Shown piece after piece: positions 19,206 through 27,503 of a stretch of 64,000 nt of DNA. Source of the stretch: Serinicoccus profundi (GTDB lineage: Bacteria; Actinomycetota; Actinomycetes; Actinomycetales; Dermatophilaceae); contig NZ_CP042862.1 of assembly GCF_008001015.1 (NCBI RefSeq), positions 3,224,001-3,288,000 of the forward strand, given 5' to 3'. How positions within the stretch are numbered: the stretch's first letter is position 1; each line of letters opens with the position of its first letter. A program made the position numbers and the translations under genes. A model generated the notes under the pieces. It saw only the letters and a list, made by a program, of their open reading frames with translations, searched no databases and was not told where the DNA came from.

Positions 19206-20590
19206 CAGGACCTCCCGAGGGCGGAGTTGAGGTCGGCGTCGAGGCGCCGCAGCGCCCGGCCGATGTTGGCCTCGGAGCCGGTGACGGCACCGAGGACGTT
19301 CTTGATCAGGGCGGTCTCCACGGCGGCCTGTTGCGGCGGTGCCGGGATGGGGCCGGCCGGGAGCGTGTCGAGGGTGTCGTAGAAGACCTTCCAGTGCTCG
19401 GGGCCCTTGTCCGCATACAGCGATGCGTTGACCATGGAGCGGCGGGTGGGTGTGGTGTTGGGGGTGGGGAAGGCGAGCTCCATCCCCGGGCGGGAGATGC
19501 AGAACTTCACCCACTCCCAGGCCTCGTCCTTCTTGTCCGAGGTCCGCAGGATCGCGTAGCCGGCCGCACCGAACTGGTGCCGCTGACTCTTCCACCGAGG
19601 GAAGAACTGCACGTCGTAGTCCTGCGGCCCCATCCCGGCCTCGGACAGGCCGTCCACCCAGAACCCGCCCGCGGGCGTCATCCCGATCACGCCGCCCGCG
19701 AACTGTCCGACGAGCTCGTTGCCGCCGCCCTGGGCCGGACTGGTGCCCAACCCGTCGGCGACCAGCCGGCGGACGAAGGAGAAGGTCTCCTCCACGGCCG
19801 GGTCCAGGGCGTTCGACGCCTCCCAGAGGAAGCCGCCGGAGCGTCCGGTCTCGCCGGGGTAGAAGCTGTCCCAGAGCCACTCGCCGCCGGTCGACCTCTC
19901 CTCCTGGAGGAAGCTCGTGTCGTTGACGTAGAGCCAGGGGACGATGCCGCCCCACAGCCGGTTGGTCCAGTAATAGGGGACGAACCGCCCGGTCGACGCC
20001 GACTGCATGGCCCGGGCCGTGTCCAGGAAGTCCTCCTGCGTCCAGTCGGCGGGCGGCAGCTCCAGCCCTGCCCGACCCAGCGCCTCCTTGTTGAAGTAGA
20101 CGTTGGCAGCGTTGAAATCGATCGGCAGCTGGAAGAGCTGGCCGCGGTACATGAACGACTCGATGAGGCTCGGGTGGACGTCGTCGAAGTAGTCCTGCAC
20201 GACCTCCCGGTCACGCAGGACGTAGTCGTCCAGCGGCTCGGCCAGGCGGTCGGCGAACAGCTGGGCCCCCTCGGTCGCGACGACGCACACGTCCGGTGGC
20301 GTCCCGGCCGCGACCATGGTGAGGATCTTGGCGAAGAAGTCGGCCCAGTCCGCGCCCTGGATGGCCTGGATGCGCACCGGGATGTCCGGATGCAGCTCGC
20401 GGAAGGCGTCCACCAGACCCTGCCGCGAGGCGGCGTCCTGGTTGGTGCCCAGCATGGCGATCGTCAGGGTGTCGTCCCGGCGACCGGGGATGTCGGCGGC
20501 GAAGAGTCGGTCGATATTGAGGCCGAAGAGCGCCGCCGCTCCTGCTCCGGTGGCTCCCGCCAGCACGGCTCGTCTGCTGATGTCAGGCAT
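19205..20590 (-). CDS. Extracellular sugar-binding protein of the sucrose/fructan ABC importer, Tat signal
   Basis: A 461-residue family 1 solute-binding protein. The start at 20590 follows GGAGGCAAGG. The N-terminus ISRRAVLAGATGAGAAALFGLN is a twin-arginine signal and lacks a lipobox cysteine. The mature part shows the family pattern FRELHPDIPVRIQAIQG, AGTPPDVCVVA and, later, the aromatic sugar-stacking region YYWTNRLWGGIVPWLY. It is the first gene of binding protein-permease-permease-GH32, under a LacI-type palindrome. Specificity (sucrose, kestose, inulin fragments) is inferred from GH32. Confidence 0.9.
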   Translation of the reverse strand: MPDISRRAVLAGATGAGAAALFGLNIDRLFAADIPGRRDDTLTIAMLGTNQDAASRQGLVDAFRELHPDIPVRIQAIQGADWADFFAKILTMVAAGTPPDVCVVATEGAQLFADRLAEPLDDYVLRDREVVQDYFDDVHPSLIESFMYRGQLFQLPIDFNAANVYFNKEALGRAGLELPPADWTQEDFLDTARAMQSASTGRFVPYYWTNRLWGGIVPWLYVNDTSFLQEERSTGGEWLWDSFYPGETGRSGGFLWEASNALDPAVEETFSFVRRLVADGLGTSPAQGGGNELVGQFAGGVIGMTPAGGFWVDGLSEAGMGPQDYDVQFFPRWKSQRHQFGAAGYAILRTSDKKDEAWEWVKFCISRPGMELAFPTPNTTPTRRSMVNASLYADKGPEHWKVFYDTLDTLPAGPIPAPPQQAAVETALIKNVLGAVTGSEANIGRALRRLDADLNSALGRS

Positions 20591-20603
20591 CCTTGCCTCC
20601 TTC

Positions 20604-20623
20604 GAACTAATACGAATTAGTTC
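20604..20623. promoter_or_regulatory. LacI-type operator before the sugar operon
   Basis: GAACTAAT (20604-20611) and ATTAGTTC (20616-20623) are perfect 8-bp arms with ACGA between them, 14 bp upstream of the binding-protein start, in a conspicuously AT-rich patch. This is the expected size and symmetry of a LacI/GalR operator. The convergent regulator at 15132-16160 is the likely ligand. Confidence 0.7.
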
Positions 20624-20677
20624 ACTGTGCCGGAGGGTGTGCGGACTGTCAACCCCCCGGCCTGAGAAGGTGGTTTC

Positions 20678-21829
20678 ATGGCCTCGCCCTTCGACCTCAC
20701 CCTCGACGAGCTCCGCACCCATCGCAGCGCCAAGTGGAGCCGGGTGCCCGACGACGTGCTCCCCGCGTGGACCGCCGAGATGGACGTGCGGTCCGCGCCC
20801 GCGATCGGCGCCGCGCTGCAGACCGCGATCGGGCGCAGCGACTTCGGGTATGCCGGTGAGCCCGGCCCCGTGATCGACGCCTTCGCCGGCTTCGCGCGAG
20901 AGCAGTGGGGCTGGGAGGTCGCCGACACTCCTGGCCGGGTGCGGCTGTTCGCCGACGTGGGGCAGGCGGTCAAGGAGACCATCCGGGCCCTCGCCGCGCC
21001 AGGAGACAGCGTCATCCTCAACCCCCCGGTCTACCTCTCCTTCTACCCCTGGCTGCGCGACATCGGCGTGGAGGCGCTCGAGGTGCCGATGCTCGACGTC
21101 GAGGCAGGCGGGCGGCTGGACCTCGAGGGGATGTCTCGCGCCCTGGCCGACGGCGCCCGGATCGTGCTGCTCTGCAGCCCGCACAACCCGCTGGGCTACG
21201 TCTACTCCCGCGAGGAGCTGGCGGCCCTGGCCGAGCTCGCCGCCGAGCACGACGCGGTCGTCATCTCCGACGAGATCCACGCGCCCCTGGTCCACCCCGG
21301 CAGCCCCCGCGGGTTCGTCCCCTTCCTCAGCGTGAGCGAGACGGCTCGCGAGGTCGGGATCGCCCTGCACTCGCCCTCGAAGGCGTGGAACACCGCCGGC
21401 CTCAAGCTCGCGCTGGGCGTCACCGCGGTCGAGAGCCGCTGGCCCGCGCTCCAGGCCGAGACCGACTGGGCCCCGAGCATCCTGGGGCAGTATGCCGCGA
21501 TCGCCGCCTACACCGAGGGGCGCGACTGGCTGTCCACCACCACGGCCGAGCTCCAGGCGCGCACCCGGGCACTGCCCGCCCTCCTCGCCGAGCACCTGCC
21601 GGACGTGCGCTACACCCCCGGGCACGCGTCATACCTCGCCTGGCTCGACTGCCGCGCGCTCGGCCTCGGCGACGACCCATCGGCGACCTTCCTCGAGCGA
21701 GGGCGGGTCCTGCTCTCCCCCGGTCCGGCGTTCGGGGCCGGTGGGGCCGGTTTCGCACGGCTCAATATCGGCACCAGCGAGGAGCTCGTGGGCGAGGCCG
21801 TCCGCCGCATGGCCTCCGCCCTCGGCTGA
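20678..21829 (+). CDS. MalY/PatB family aminotransferase (cystathionine beta-lyase type)
   Basis: A 383-residue PLP enzyme of fold type I. The N-terminus TAEMDVRSAPAI and FGYAGEPGP are typical of MalY/PatB. SPHNPLGYVYSREEL and SDEIHAPLVHPGS bind the cofactor, and the Schiff-base lysine is in HSPSKAWNTAGLK (about residue 234). The C-terminus GGAGFARLNIGTS carries the carboxylate-binding Arg. Members split cystathionine or other cysteine conjugates to thiol, pyruvate and ammonia. Divergent from the sugar operon; no operon partner. Confidence 0.9.
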   Translation: MASPFDLTLDELRTHRSAKWSRVPDDVLPAWTAEMDVRSAPAIGAALQTAIGRSDFGYAGEPGPVIDAFAGFAREQWGWEVADTPGRVRLFADVGQAVKETIRALAAPGDSVILNPPVYLSFYPWLRDIGVEALEVPMLDVEAGGRLDLEGMSRALADGARIVLLCSPHNPLGYVYSREELAALAELAAEHDAVVISDEIHAPLVHPGSPRGFVPFLSVSETAREVGIALHSPSKAWNTAGLKLALGVTAVESRWPALQAETDWAPSILGQYAAIAAYTEGRDWLSTTTAELQARTRALPALLAEHLPDVRYTPGHASYLAWLDCRALGLGDDPSATFLERGRVLLSPGPAFGAGGAGFARLNIGTSEELVGEAVRRMASALG

Positions 21830-21844
21830 GCGACCGGGCACGCC

Positions 21845-22550
21845 TCAGCCGCAGTCGATGGCGCCGAGCTGCGCCAGACCCTGCAGGTCACCCGGCCCGA
21901 AGCCGGCCTGCCCGGTGTTGACCGCCGACATGAGCTCGTCCGGGTCGTCCACGTGGTCGAGCCCCATGACGTGGGCGAGTTCGTGGTCGAGCACCACCGA
22001 CGTCTCGGCCTCGCCGTCCAGGTCCTCTCGGTCGAGGACGACCGACCCGCTGACGATCCACGATCGTCCGGAGACGCTCTCGGTCACTACCAGCGGGCCG
22101 CCGAGGCCGGCCGTCAGGCCGTCGAGCGCGGCCTCCTCCCGCGCCGGGCTGGGTGTAGAGGAAGGCGTAGTCCCCCGTCATCGACACGTCGACCTCCGGC
22201 AGCACGCGGGAGGCCCCCTCGGTCAGGCCGCCGAGCGGCCCCGACACCGCGGAGGCGTCCTGCACCACGGAGCCGACCTCGTCGGCCCAGGCCGCCGGCT
22301 GGTCACCGCCGCCGGGAACGAGGGCGCTCACCCGGTCCAGCACCGCCAGCGACTGGGTCGGGAAGAGCGCCGCCGCGGCGCCGACCCCGAGCACGAGCAG
22401 CCAGCCCGCCCCCGACCGGCGACGGCGGTGGCGCGGCGGAGGGGACGACGGGATGGCGCCCAGGCCGTAGAGCTCGTCCCACCGGTCGAGCTCGGCCAGG
22501 CGACGCTCCATCTCCCGCGCCCGTCGGCGCCGGGCCGCGCCCTCCATCAT
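21845..22550 (-). pseudogene. Matrixin-like zinc metalloprotease, internally deleted and frameshifted
   Basis: The 5' part (from MMEGAARRRRAREMERRL, ATG 22550) has a basic N-terminus, a membrane helix GWLLVLGVGAAAALF and ends YAFLYTQP. The 3' part, in another frame, has LTAGLGGPLVVTES and the zinc motif HELAHVMGLDH with DELM following. The frames meet near 22135-22152. Compared with the intact matrixin at 37111-37821, roughly 70-80 residues between YAFLYTQ and the LTAGLGG stretch are missing, which covers most of the beta-sheet of the catalytic domain. So this is a decayed gene rather than a simple sequencing error. The 3' part has an in-frame start at 22087, but would make only an 80-residue zinc-site fragment. 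Confidence 0.75.
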
Positions 22551-22600
22551 GGGCACATCCTGCCGCACAGCGGGGGCCGCGAGAAGGGGTATGCCGCGGG

Positions 22601-23869
22601 TCAGACCTCGCGCGAAGGCGTCACCTTGCTCCGGGCGTAGCGGAAGGGCTCGCGCGGGGGCCGACGGAGCAGGTCGGCGGTGAACCGGCGGCGCGAGAGC
22701 AGGATGAGCAGTCCGGCGAGGGCGAAGCACCCCGCGGCCACCCCCCACGCCAGCGGGAAACCCGCCTCCTGGGAGAGCGCCCCGAGCAGTGCCGGACCGA
22801 AGGCCCCGCCCGCGAAGGCGCCCGCCTGCACCGCGCCCGAGGCCTGCGCCGGGTTGTCGCGCCCGAGGCGGGCGACGGCATACAGGAGCAGACCGGGCCA
22901 GGACCAGCCGATGCTGAAGACGAGCAGGCCGAAGACCCACACCGCCCACGGGGTCCCCAGCGCCAGCCCGGCGCAGGCCAGCGCCCCCACCCCCATCTGC
23001 GTGGCGACGACCGGCAGGTTGGCGCCGTGCCGGTGGTCGGCCCGCCACCCGGAGAAGATCCGGACCATGATCGAACCGCCCGACCCCAGCGCCATGAGCA
23101 CCCCGGTCTGCGAGGGGCTCAGCCCCACCTCGAACCCCCAGGAGGCGGTGAACGCGCCGACGAAGTTGGCGGCCGCGCTGGCGAAGGTGATGGCGAGCGC
23201 CGCCAGCACCAGCGGCAGGGTGGGAGGTGACTCCAGCAGCTCGGGCAGCGACGCCGGGGCGGAGCGACCCCGTCGTCGGCGGCGGCGCCGACCCTGCACC
23301 AGCAGCGCCACGGCGCCGGCGCACACCACCAGACCGGCCGCGGCGGTGATGACGAAGGTCGAGCGCCACCCCCACAGCGCGCCCGTGGTCGGCACCGCGA
23401 GCCCTCCGAGCATGATCGCGAGCGGCACGGCCGACTGCTTGACCCCGAAGCCGAGCCCCCGCCTCCCCGGTGGGAGGGCGCGGGCCATGAGCAGGTTGGC
23501 CGTCGCCTGCGACGCCGCGTTGCCGAGGCCCAGGACCACCATGACGAGCATCACCGACCACCAGCCGCGGGCCAGCAGCGTCATCGCCAGTCCGCCCCCG
23601 GCGACCAGCGAGCCCGCGGCCATGAGCAGCCAGCCGCGGCCCCAGCGGTCCACGACGCCGGAGGTCGAAAGGGTGGCGACCGCGGCGGTGGCGAAGAACA
23701 CGCTGACGGCCACACCGAAGGCGCCCAGGCCCAGCCCGAGGTCCTCGCGGATCTCGACCGCCTGGGCGCCGAGGAGGAAGGGCGGGATCGCCCCCAGCGT
23801 GGTGATCGCCGAGGCGAGCACCATGACGAGCGCGGAGCGTCCACGGCGAGGGGCTGCTGCGGTGACCAC
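22601..23869 (-). CDS. MFS transporter
   Basis: A 422-residue protein with 12 hydrophobic helices. GTG 23869 is the first start after the upstream gene and gives a short basic leader before helix 1 (LVMVLASAITTLGAIPPFLLGAQ). The motif-A-like loop is GVVDRWGRGWLLM, and the central loop is a polyarginine stretch followed by SAPASLPELLES. It resembles the CynX/NarK-like carriers, but substrate cannot be read. It is 64 bp downstream of and parallel to the DASS carboxylate transporter. Confidence 0.8.
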   Translation of the reverse strand: MVTAAAPRRGRSALVMVLASAITTLGAIPPFLLGAQAVEIREDLGLGLGAFGVAVSVFFATAAVATLSTSGVVDRWGRGWLLMAAGSLVAGGGLAMTLLARGWWSVMLVMVVLGLGNAASQATANLLMARALPPGRRGLGFGVKQSAVPLAIMLGGLAVPTTGALWGWRSTFVITAAAGLVVCAGAVALLVQGRRRRRRRGRSAPASLPELLESPPTLPLVLAALAITFASAAANFVGAFTASWGFEVGLSPSQTGVLMALGSGGSIMVRIFSGWRADHRHGANLPVVATQMGVGALACAGLALGTPWAVWVFGLLVFSIGWSWPGLLLYAVARLGRDNPAQASGAVQAGAFAGGAFGPALLGALSQEAGFPLAWGVAAGCFALAGLLILLSRRRFTADLLRRPPREPFRYARSKVTPSREV

Positions 23870-23933
23870 GCGGGCGCCTCGCCCCCTCTCTGCCGTCTGC
23901 TGCTCGCCGGTCGCCTCCGGCGCAGCCCCGGGC

Positions 23934-25538
23934 TTAGAGCACCAGGCCCAGGGCGAACGGTCCGATGAGCACCGTGAAGAGGGTGATGACGACCACGCCG
24001 ACGACGTTGAGGATGATTCCACCACGCGCCATCTCCTGGATCTTCACCGCCCCGGTGCCGAAGACGATGGCGTTGGGCGGGGTGCCGACCGGCAGCATGA
24101 ACGCGCAGGTCGCCGCCAGGGCCGCCGGGATGAGCAGCGTCATCGGGTCGACACCGATGCCGACCGCCACACCGCCCAGCACGGGGATGAAGGTCGCCGC
24201 CGTCGCGGTGTTGCTCGTGACCTCGGTGAGGAAGAGGACGATAGTGACGACGGCCGCGAGGAGCAGCACGACCGGCAGCGCCCCGAGCCCGGTGACCTGG
24301 GTGCCGAACCACTCGTCGAGGCCGGTCCCGGCCACCGCGGCGGCCAGGCTGAGGCCACCACCGAAGAGCAGCAGCACGCCCCAGGGCAGCCCCTCCTCCG
24401 CGTCGTCCCACTCCAGCGCCATCCGGCCCTCCCGGTCGCCCGGGATGAGGAAGAGCACGATGCCTGCGCCGATGGCGATGGCCGTGTCGTCGAGCTCGCC
24501 CAACCACGGGGCGGCCTTGCCGAGGGCCGGGATGTTGGACAGCAGGCCGGGGACGATCCACAGGAAGGCGGCGCCGCTGAAGACCGCGAGCACGACCTTC
24601 TCTCCCTGGCTCATCGCGCCCAGCTTGCCGATCTCGTCGTCGATGAGCTGGCGTCCGCCGGGGATCTCCTGGAGCTTGAAGCGGAACATCACCCGGGTGA
24701 TGAGCAGCCACGACACCGCGATGAAGACGACGACGATCGGGACACCGAGCATCATCCAGTTGACGAAGCCGATCTCGGTGTCGAGCTCGTCGGCGAGGTA
24801 ACCGGCGACGATGGCGTTGGGCGGGCTGCCGAGCAGCGTGCCCAACCCGCCGATCGAGGCCGACCAGGCGATGGACAGCACCAGCGCCACCCCGAAGAGC
24901 CGCACGTCGGGGTCGCTCACCGTGTCGCTCACGGCGCGCCCCTGACCGACCTCCTCGGCGACGTCACCGTCGCCGGCGTGCGCAACCTGGCTGTTCTCCA
25001 CGACGAGGGCCAGCACCGAGATGGCGATGGGCAGCATCATCAGGGTCGTGGCGGTGTTGGAGACCCACATCGACAGGAAGGCCGTCGAGATCATCATGCC
25101 GAGGATGATGCGGCGCGGGTGCGTGCCGACCCGGCGCAGCGTCAGCAGCGCGATGCGGCGGTGGAGGTTCCACTTCTGCATCGCGATGGCGATGAGGAAG
25201 CCACCGAGGAAGAGGAAGACGATGGAGTTGGCATAGGGGGCGGTCGCGTCCGCGACCCCGAGCCCGGTCAGCGGTGGGATGAGCACGATCGGCAGCAACG
25301 AGGTCGCCGCCAGCGGGATCGCCTCGGTCATCCACCACACGGCCATGAGCACGGCGATCGCCGCGACGAAGCGCGCGTCGCCCGACATCTCCGCCCCGCC
25401 CAGCAGGAGGTAGACCACGGCGGCGAGACCCAGCCCGCCGAGCCGGAAGGCCCAGGTGCGGCCGGGTGATCGTGGAGGCTCCCGATCGCTCGGTTCGTAG
25501 TCGTTCTCGCCCTGCTCCCGCACGATCTGGCCGGTCAT
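23934..25538 (-). CDS. DASS (SLC13) family sodium/dicarboxylate symporter
   Basis: A 534-residue membrane carrier. The start at 25538 follows AGGAGCTGG. The two family repeats are visible: the first SNT motif in VSNTATTLMMLP plus GGLGTLLGSPPNAIV, and the second SNT motif in TSNTATAATFIPV plus LPVGTPPNAIVFGTG. These bind Na+ and the carboxylate substrate (succinate, malate, fumarate, citrate or sulfate in relatives). An acidic cytosolic insert (GDGDVAEEVGQGR) sits after the first SNT motif. Confidence 0.92.
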   Translation of the reverse strand: MTGQIVREQGENDYEPSDREPPRSPGRTWAFRLGGLGLAAVVYLLLGGAEMSGDARFVAAIAVLMAVWWMTEAIPLAATSLLPIVLIPPLTGLGVADATAPYANSIVFLFLGGFLIAIAMQKWNLHRRIALLTLRRVGTHPRRIILGMMISTAFLSMWVSNTATTLMMLPIAISVLALVVENSQVAHAGDGDVAEEVGQGRAVSDTVSDPDVRLFGVALVLSIAWSASIGGLGTLLGSPPNAIVAGYLADELDTEIGFVNWMMLGVPIVVVFIAVSWLLITRVMFRFKLQEIPGGRQLIDDEIGKLGAMSQGEKVVLAVFSGAAFLWIVPGLLSNIPALGKAAPWLGELDDTAIAIGAGIVLFLIPGDREGRMALEWDDAEEGLPWGVLLLFGGGLSLAAAVAGTGLDEWFGTQVTGLGALPVVLLLAAVVTIVLFLTEVTSNTATAATFIPVLGGVAVGIGVDPMTLLIPAALAATCAFMLPVGTPPNAIVFGTGAVKIQEMARGGIILNVVGVVVITLFTVLIGPFALGLVL

Positions 25539-25617
25539 CGATCCAGCTCCTCTCACCTCGGTGTGAACGCCTCAACCTAACGCAACGGCAGGGAGCGCCC
25601 GCGCATACCCTTGACGT

Positions 25618-26652
25618 ATGAGCAGACCGCACCTGTGGATCCGCGCCGAGGCCCGCCCCAGCGAGCAGCGCGTGCCGATCGTCCCCGCCGACGCCGCCCG
25701 CCTCGTGAGCGATGGGTATGTCGTGACCGTCGAGGAGTCCCCGACCCGCGTCATCGACCTCGAAGACTACGTCGCGGTCGGCTGCTCGGTCGCCCCCTTC
25801 GGCTCGTGGGTGGACGCGCCGGAGGGCGCCGTCGTCGTCGGGATCAAGGAGCTGCCCGAGGACCCCGCCGACCTCGCCCACACCCACGTGTTCTTCGCGC
25901 ACGCCTACAAGGGGCAGGAGGGCGCCGACGTCACCCTGGAGCGCTTCCGCCGCGGCGGTGGTGAGCTGCTGGACGTGGAGTACCTCACGCTGGACGGCAA
26001 GCGGGTCGTCGCCTTCGGCTTCTGGGCGGGGTATGTCGGGGCTGCCCTCTCCGTGCTGCGGCACCGTGGACTGCTTGAGGGCGGGGTGGCGCCGATGGGC
26101 CGCGAGGAGCTCGACGCCCAGCTGCGGGAGAGCGCTGCCGGTCGGGAGCCGGAGCGGGCCCTGGTCATCGGCTCGCGCGGGCGCTCGGGTCAGGGTGCCG
26201 TCGAGGCCCTGGAGCTCGCCGGCTGCGCCGTGACCCGGTGGGACCGCGCCGACACCCTGCACCTCGACAAGGACGCGCTGCGCGACCACGACCTGCTCAT
26301 CAACTGTGTCGTGAGCAGCACGCCGCGCGAGCCCTTCGTCGGGCCGGAGGACGTCGTCGCGCCGCGGCGCCTGCGCACGATCGGCGACGTCACCTGCGAC
26401 GTCACCTCCGAGGCCAACCTGCTGCCGATCAACACCGCCATCACCACCTGGGACGACCCGGTGCGTGAGGTCGGAACCCCGGAGGCGCCGCTGGAGGTCA
26501 TCGCGATCGACAACCTGCCCTCACTGCTGCCGCTGGAGTCCTCGATGAGTTTCTCCGCCGAGCTCACCCCGCTGCTCGAGGACCTCGCCGAGCGGCGCGG
26601 CCCCTGGGCCGCCAGCCTCGAGTGGTTCCGCCGGCACGTGCCGCGCCACTGA
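25618..26652 (+). CDS. Saccharopine dehydrogenase (NAD+, L-lysine-forming)
   Basis: A 344-residue protein like fungal Lys1: N-terminal alanine-dehydrogenase/PNT fold (LWIRAEARPSEQRVPIVP, FFAHAYKGQEG) and a C-terminal part with the NAD site VIGSRGRSGQG and GDVTCDVTSEANLLPI, ending in IDNLPSLLPLESS. It interconverts saccharopine with lysine and 2-oxoglutarate. In bacteria such enzymes usually serve lysine catabolism or an unknown role, because lysine is made by the diaminopimelate route. A glutaryl-CoA-type dehydrogenase lies 850 bp downstream on the other strand, hinting at lysine breakdown. The repeat array begins at its stop codon. Confidence 0.88.
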   Translation: MSRPHLWIRAEARPSEQRVPIVPADAARLVSDGYVVTVEESPTRVIDLEDYVAVGCSVAPFGSWVDAPEGAVVVGIKELPEDPADLAHTHVFFAHAYKGQEGADVTLERFRRGGGELLDVEYLTLDGKRVVAFGFWAGYVGAALSVLRHRGLLEGGVAPMGREELDAQLRESAAGREPERALVIGSRGRSGQGAVEALELAGCAVTRWDRADTLHLDKDALRDHDLLINCVVSSTPREPFVGPEDVVAPRRLRTIGDVTCDVTSEANLLPINTAITTWDDPVREVGTPEAPLEVIAIDNLPSLLPLESSMSFSAELTPLLEDLAERRGPWAASLEWFRRHVPRH

Positions 26653-26710
26653 CCGACCGAGCGCCGCAGATGGTCGCTCTAAGACCCACCGGGCGCCGCA
26701 GATGGTCGCT
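26650..26710 (+). repeat. Two-copy array of the 32-bp CGCAGATGGTCGC repeat
   Basis: Two units of consensus TGACC-SACCGRGCGCCGCAGATGGTCGCT with a 32-bp period. The first begins exactly at the TGA stop of the saccharopine dehydrogenase gene. In the first unit GAGCG and CGCTC are inverted arms around CCGCAGATGGT. The same unit occurs in opposite orientation at 27349-27503 and, modified, inside cobQ. Confidence 0.9.
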
Positions 26711-26718
26711 GGCTGCCC

Positions 26719-27297
26719 TCAGGCCTTGCGGGTCCAGCGCCACCCTCGGGCCGGCTTGGGACCGCTGGGGTCGTCCATCGGCATGGTCCGCACGCGCACG
26801 TCGCCGAGCAGGCTGGAGGCGTTGATGACCAGCCGCGCGCCGGTCTCGGGCGCCGCCTGCACCGCCGGGTCGACCTCGTGGCGCACATCGCCGAGCAGGT
26901 TGAACCCCTGGAGCTCCACCCGGCAGCCGGGCGGCACCGCGATCTTGACGTCCCCGAGGCCGGTGAAGGCGGTGAGCCGCAAGGTCTCCCCGGGCCGGAC
27001 CACATCGCGCAGGTCGAGCAGGACGTTGCCCATCCCCAGGTAGGCCGAAGTGTGCTCGGCGGCGGTCCACGCCCCGGTCCGGCGGACATCGCCCATGAGC
27101 GTGCCCATGGTCTGGCTGGGTTCCCGCGTGGGCACGGCGGCGTCCGGGCCGGTATGCCGAGCCGTCGGCCGACGGTCCTGCGGCACCTCCTCGCGGGGCG
27201 CGCGTCGCTCACCGGGCTGCGGGATCCGGGGTTGCCACTCGGGCGGCACCTCCGACGGCCCGTCACGGAACGGGTCGGGAGTGGTGGAGTTCGCCAT
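26719..27297 (-). CDS. LiaF-like C-terminal domain protein
   Basis: A 192-residue soluble protein. The N-terminal 60 residues are Pro/Arg-rich and probably disordered. Residues about 64-180 have the repeating beta-strand pattern of the LiaF C-terminal/DUF2154 domain: TLMGDVRRTGAW, LDLRDVV, LTAFTGLGDVKIAVPPGC and NLLGDVRHE, then SSLLGDVRVRTMP. In Firmicutes this domain tunes cell-envelope stress signalling; here there is no adjacent LiaRS. The gene is enclosed by two inverted arrays of the 32-bp repeat. The start at 27297 has GGGGAGG only 1 nt away, so a slightly different start is possible. Confidence 0.72.
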   Translation of the reverse strand: MANSTTPDPFRDGPSEVPPEWQPRIPQPGERRAPREEVPQDRRPTARHTGPDAAVPTREPSQTMGTLMGDVRRTGAWTAAEHTSAYLGMGNVLLDLRDVVRPGETLRLTAFTGLGDVKIAVPPGCRVELQGFNLLGDVRHEVDPAVQAAPETGARLVINASSLLGDVRVRTMPMDDPSGPKPARGWRWTRKA

Positions 27298-27348
27298 ACC
27301 TCCCCACACTAGCGGTGGCGGTGACGGTGCACCGATGACATCTGTCAA

Positions 27349-27503
27349 CAACCATCTGCGACGCCCGGTCGGTCAGAGAGCGACCATCTGCGACGCCCGG
27401 TGGGTCAGAGAGCGACCATCTACGACGCCCGGTCGGTCAGAGAACGACCATCTACGACGCCCGGTGGGTCAGAGAGCGACCATCTGCGGCGCTCGGTGGG
27501 TCA
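27349..27503 (-). repeat. Five-copy array of the 32-bp CGCAGATGGTCGC repeat
   Basis: Five contiguous units with a strict 32-bp period (unit starts near 27351, 27383, 27415, 27447, 27479 read on the plus strand as ACCATCTRCGRCGCYCGGT). Read on the minus strand the first unit begins at the TGA stop of the acyl-CoA dehydrogenase, exactly as the other array begins at the saccharopine dehydrogenase stop. There are no spacers, so it is not a CRISPR. Units differ by single substitutions, and GGTC/GGTG alternate in the first four, suggesting growth by 64-bp steps. Confidence 0.92.

Noticed and set aside
17319-19382. Very long open frames opposite real genes (also near 1.0-3.3, 4.1-5.6, 9.4-11.0 and 22.7-25.5 kb)
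   Set aside because: They lie antisense to well-supported genes, are rich in Arg/Gly/His/Asp or Ser/Thr/Arg, and match the usual shadow frames of high-GC DNA.
27349-27503. CRISPR array
   Set aside because: The 32-bp units are directly adjacent with no unique spacers, units differ by point changes, and no cas gene is present.
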